From Pseudovirgaria hyperparasitica (lineage: Eukaryota; Ascomycota; Dothideomycetes; Acrospermales; Acrospermaceae), in contig NW_022985566.1 of assembly GCF_010093815.1 (NCBI RefSeq), positions 386,884 to 450,883 of the forward strand: a DNA stretch of 64,000 nucleotides, written 5' to 3'. The notes under the pieces were generated by a model. The model ran no database searches, was not told the origin of the DNA, and was given only the letters and a program-made list of their open reading frames with translations. Position 1 is the first letter of the stretch. Every line of letters begins with the position of its first letter. The position numbers and the translations under genes were made by a program. This document shows, in pieces, positions 61,512-64,000 of this stretch.

Positions 61512-61995
61512 ATTACGATTATTATTAATTTATGCGGATTATTGCGAATTATATTATTACTAGCTAAGGACGGCACGAAAATTAGTAAATTACGTAAATC
61601 GCACTAAATAGTAGCAAATCTACACAAATCTATGTCTATAAGGATCGGGTAATATACCTAATAATCTAAAAAACTCTATAAAGAGTTAAGAAGTTTTTTA
61701 AAGAAAGGAATATTTCTAAGAAAAGATTTTAATATAGGTAGTACCCGGGCTTACCTAATCACATCACGTGATACGCTAGGCCTAATTAGGTAATCTCACC
61801 TATATAAGAAGTTAAGATAGATAAAATCTAGTTTATTAGGAAAACGCTTATATGAATCTTAGATCGGCGAATATCGGTAAGTATCTAAGACGAAGCGTGG
61901 AGAACGACTAAGGTCTTACGAGACTTAGGATGGGGATATAGGGATAGGTAATAATCTAGGTCGCTAAGGGCAGCTTCCTAGAGGGAAGGGATAAT

Positions 61996-62223
61996 TATTA
62001 GGACTTAGCCTTAGGTAGAACTCGACCTATACGTACCTTAGCTAATAGGGTTAGGAGGTAACGTGAAGGGCGGTAAACAGTCACGTGCTAGACAGATCGG
62101 CGTCCCTTTATATATATACTCTCGGATTCCTACCGAAAGGGTTCGGTAGTAATTCGTTCTGTGACAGAATACACCCTATTATTCCATCTAGCTACACTAC
62201 TATCCAATAATCCTATTCTTACA
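61996..62223 (+). repeat. 3' LTR of copy 2
   Basis: 228 bp, paired with 54841-55068; its first dinucleotide has been changed from TG by RIP. Followed by the target duplication GCCAC. Confidence 0.93.
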
Positions 62224-62987
62224 GCCACCTCTATACGGTCGTCTAGGTAGATAGAATAACGACACGTACTAGTATAGGGTATAGTACCATATACCTCGTG
62301 CTTAGCTATAAACTAATTATGCCTATCGAAGTCGAATTTGAGTCACTCTAAATACTCCCTTAGGACGAGGTGTAATCGACGTCCGACTTACTCGCTCTTT
62401 AAGCTAGATAACTTAAGAGAAGATCCGAGGATCTTAAGGAGGCCTATACCCACGCGATACGAACGCATAAGGAATCGAGAGAGACATAGAATAACGACTA
62501 TTACCTTCGTTAAGAGTCGTTACTAGTCGATACGATTATCCTCCTATACGACTCGTAGCGATAGAAGGATATAGGGCGGAAGCTAAGGTAGTATTAGAGG
62601 GGGCTATATAGAATCTAGTCCGTGTTTAATTATACTTATAAGCTCGCGGAGCTTAATAGAGCTATGCTTAGAGGGACGTTTCCTAGCCATAGGTTAAAGA
62701 AATATTTTATGAGAAATATAAGTAATAAGAGTTATAATAAGCCCTCACGACTACTAATCGGAAGAATTACTAAGGAAAATAAGGAGAGTAGCGATAAGAA
62801 AAACTATTATAAATAACTTACGGAATACCTCGACGACGCTACACGAACCCGGGTAGAAGTGGTAATTCCTACTCCGCAAGACTTTAATAGAGAAGAATAT
62901 TTATATTTCCCTAGAATTAACATCTCCTTCTAGGGGATAGAAGTTTTTTTAAGGAGGGAAGGGATACTTATAAAAGTAGTCTTATAA

Positions 62988-63065
62988 CGATAAACTCCAT
63001 TATCGAAAAAGGACGATGAACTCTATTATCGAAAGAGGATGATGAACCCTATTATTACTATAAAA
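62988..63065 (+). repeat. three tandem 26-bp units
   Basis: Three imperfect copies of CGATGAACTCTATTATCGAA plus AGAGGA, starting near 62988, 63014 and 63040. They sit shortly after the purine-rich tract of element B, so they may lie inside its 3' LTR. Confidence 0.7.
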
Positions 63066-64000
63066 TAATAAAACTTATTATTAAAAGTAAGTAATGCTCG
63101 AAAGAAGACATAATAGCGTTTACGCGAATTCCACCTACTATATATTAAAGCCGGTCGTGTAATCGAAGCCTACCTATTAAAGGCCTATTTCGTTACTATA
63201 GAACGGGCCCTATTAGAAACTAATAAGGAAGAAAAGAAGGAGAAGGTATAGGAGAAAAAGATACTTATAGAAAGTCTTATAAGGATAAGAATATACCCGG
63301 TATCTATTCATTTATAGATTCCGCTATATACCTAGTAGACACATTTATTCATAGATTTCCTATATACCTAGTATATATTTATTTATAGATTCGACACGTA
63401 TACGGGCCTACGGCCGTTGGTAAGGATTATTTATAAAAATTACTATATACCCGGTATTCGAGAAGGCATAAAAAGAGAACTTAAGATAGTATATAACTCT
63501 TCCCTCTTATACCTCTCTATACCTCCTTAATTAATAAAACCTTCTCCTCCACTTCCGCCTCGCTTAACTACCTCTCCTTAGAATGTAACTCGCCGATAGA
63601 ACTAATAATAATAATAGCCCCGCCGAAAAAGAAAACGCCTACCCGTAAAGAGTTATAAGATCGTTAAGCACTAATAAGATAGACGCGGTCCTAGTTAAGA
63701 GTCGTAAGTGCTAAAGTAGGGCTATTAACGGCTATCATGGTATTAAGGCTATCTACTACTCCGTACGGATAGGCTAAAGAAGCTACGGAAGTAAATAAGT
63801 CTACCATTAACTAAATTATCGCTATCTAGGACCCGTAAGAGCGATAGGACTATATTCTAGACACGTTTAATAATCTCCTTTATATTACTAGCCTCGTAGA
63901 ATAGCTCTTAAGTAGTATAGTTAACCTCTTCTAGGAAGTAGGAGCCGTAATAGGGTATAGTAAGGTAAAGATTAACTCCTCCATTCCGAAAGAAGTCCAT
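63066..64000. other. RIP-eroded sequence, possible LTR and start of a further element
   Basis: Contains a TATA-like CATAAAAAGAG near 63470 followed by pyrimidine-rich leader sequence, as in an LTR promoter, ending near 63590. The last 400 bases have weak coding character and may be the gag region of another Gypsy element that runs off the window. Assignment is tentative. Confidence 0.3.
63307..63402 (+). repeat. imperfect tandem ~36-bp units
   Basis: Nearly three copies of a unit with TTCATTTATAGATTCC and CTATATACCTAGTA. RIP-eroded; probably LTR or untranslated sequence of an element. Confidence 0.6.

Larger units (their letters stand above)
54841..62223 (+). mobile_element. full-length Ty3/Gypsy chromovirus-type element, copy 2 (plus)
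   Basis: Fossil, 7383 bp, with 228-bp LTRs and a perfect 5-bp target duplication GCCAC (54836-54840 and 62224-62228). Parts: gag ~55200-56470 with a zinc-knuckle-like end near 56340-56400, protease ~56480-56900, reverse transcriptase ~57010-57900, RNase H ~58000-58450, integrase ~58600-59700, chromodomain-like end ~59830-60090, then ~1.9 kb with an opposite-strand frame before the 3' LTR. Same family, same length and opposite orientation to copy 1. LTRs differ at ten sites, all transitions. Broken in many tens of places by RIP, though somewhat less eroded to the eye than the host elements. It is among the youngest insertions here. Confidence 0.9.
48292..63000 (+). mobile_element. Ty3/Gypsy element B, split by nested chromovirus copy 2
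   Basis: Fossil. It begins at about 48292 (TGGAAGGCC...), cutting the RNase H region of element A. The first ~180 bases keep CpA and look like a little-damaged LTR or leader. Then: gag-like region ~49340-50200, a long region with protease character ~51000-51900, reverse transcriptase ~52560-53300, RNase H ~53500-53950, and integrase from ~54100, interrupted by copy 2 at 54841 (duplication GCCAC) and resuming at 62229 to ~62620. A purine-rich tract near 62945-62965 may be the polypurine tract, so the 3' LTR could start there. The end is approximate. Heavily broken, many tens of places. Younger than A, older than copy 2. Confidence 0.6.
36715..64000. repeat. RIP compartment of nested LTR retrotransposons
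   Basis: Over 27 kb the sequence is almost free of CpA/TpG and saturated with TpA, while CpG survives. This is the footprint of repeat-induced point mutation acting on CpA. No intact host gene is seen. The elements named below account for most of it. Confidence 0.85.

Noticed and set aside
62338-62816. Two short plus-strand frames
   Set aside because: They fall in the eroded 3' part of element B's integrase region or just after it; not host genes.
62988-63402. Short tandem units as a CRISPR-like array
   Set aside because: Units are adjacent without unique spacers, and the organism is a fungus.

Overview
The window comes from a filamentous ascomycete, most likely a dothideomycete (class is inference). 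Evidence: short introns of 45-82 bp with GTRNGY-like donors, CTRAY-type branch sites and YAG acceptors; typical fungal proteins (Cdc24-type RhoGEF, F-box/WD40, Nramp, RIB3, AsaB-like oxidoreductase); and a large block of repeats eroded by repeat-induced point mutation (RIP), with CpA/TpG nearly lost, TpA in great excess and CpG kept.

Layout. (1) 1-15.4 kb is a GC-rich core block with five genes: the 3' end of an uncharacterised Ser/Arg-rich protein (+), 3,4-dihydroxy-2-butanone-4-phosphate synthase RIB3 (+, 1816-2741), an Nramp divalent-metal transporter (-, 2999-5090, four exons), a Cdc24-type Cdc42 GEF (-, 7313-10429, three exons) and a large F-box/WD40 protein (+, 11962-14892). Spacers are rich in microsatellites. 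(2) 15.4-36.7 kb is a gene-poor accessory block. It holds gene remnants, a degenerate AT-rich tandem array (17.4-18.2 kb), one uncharacterised acidic gene (-, 18459-19437), two multi-exon orphan genes (23996-25741 and 27518-29738), a cytochrome P450 (30748-32503), and an AsaB/CmcJ/GA4-desaturase-like gene (35311-36246). The first exon of one more gene (36631-36714) is cut off by the repeat block. (3) 36.7-64 kb is a nest of RIP-eroded Ty3/Gypsy elements. Two full-length copies of one chromovirus-type family, each 7383 bp with 228-bp LTRs and perfect 5-bp target duplications, lie in opposite orientations (39108-46490 minus, 54841-62223 plus). Each is inserted into an older Gypsy element. I see no intact host gene there.

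The most interesting host signal is in the two orphan genes at 24-30 kb. Between them they hold three copies of one roughly 65-residue helical module that looks like a histone fold, followed by long basic, disordered, nuclear-looking tails. This may be an undescribed chromatin or DNA-binding family in a TE-rich compartment. A second unusual signal is a reading frame on the strand opposite to pol, between integrase and the 3' LTR, in both chromovirus copies. Two genes have a start codon isolated in a 3-4 nt exon, and two have in-frame, stop-free introns that naive gene calls would read through.

Limits: exon boundaries were read by eye from splice signals and frame continuity. No similarity search or structure prediction was run.
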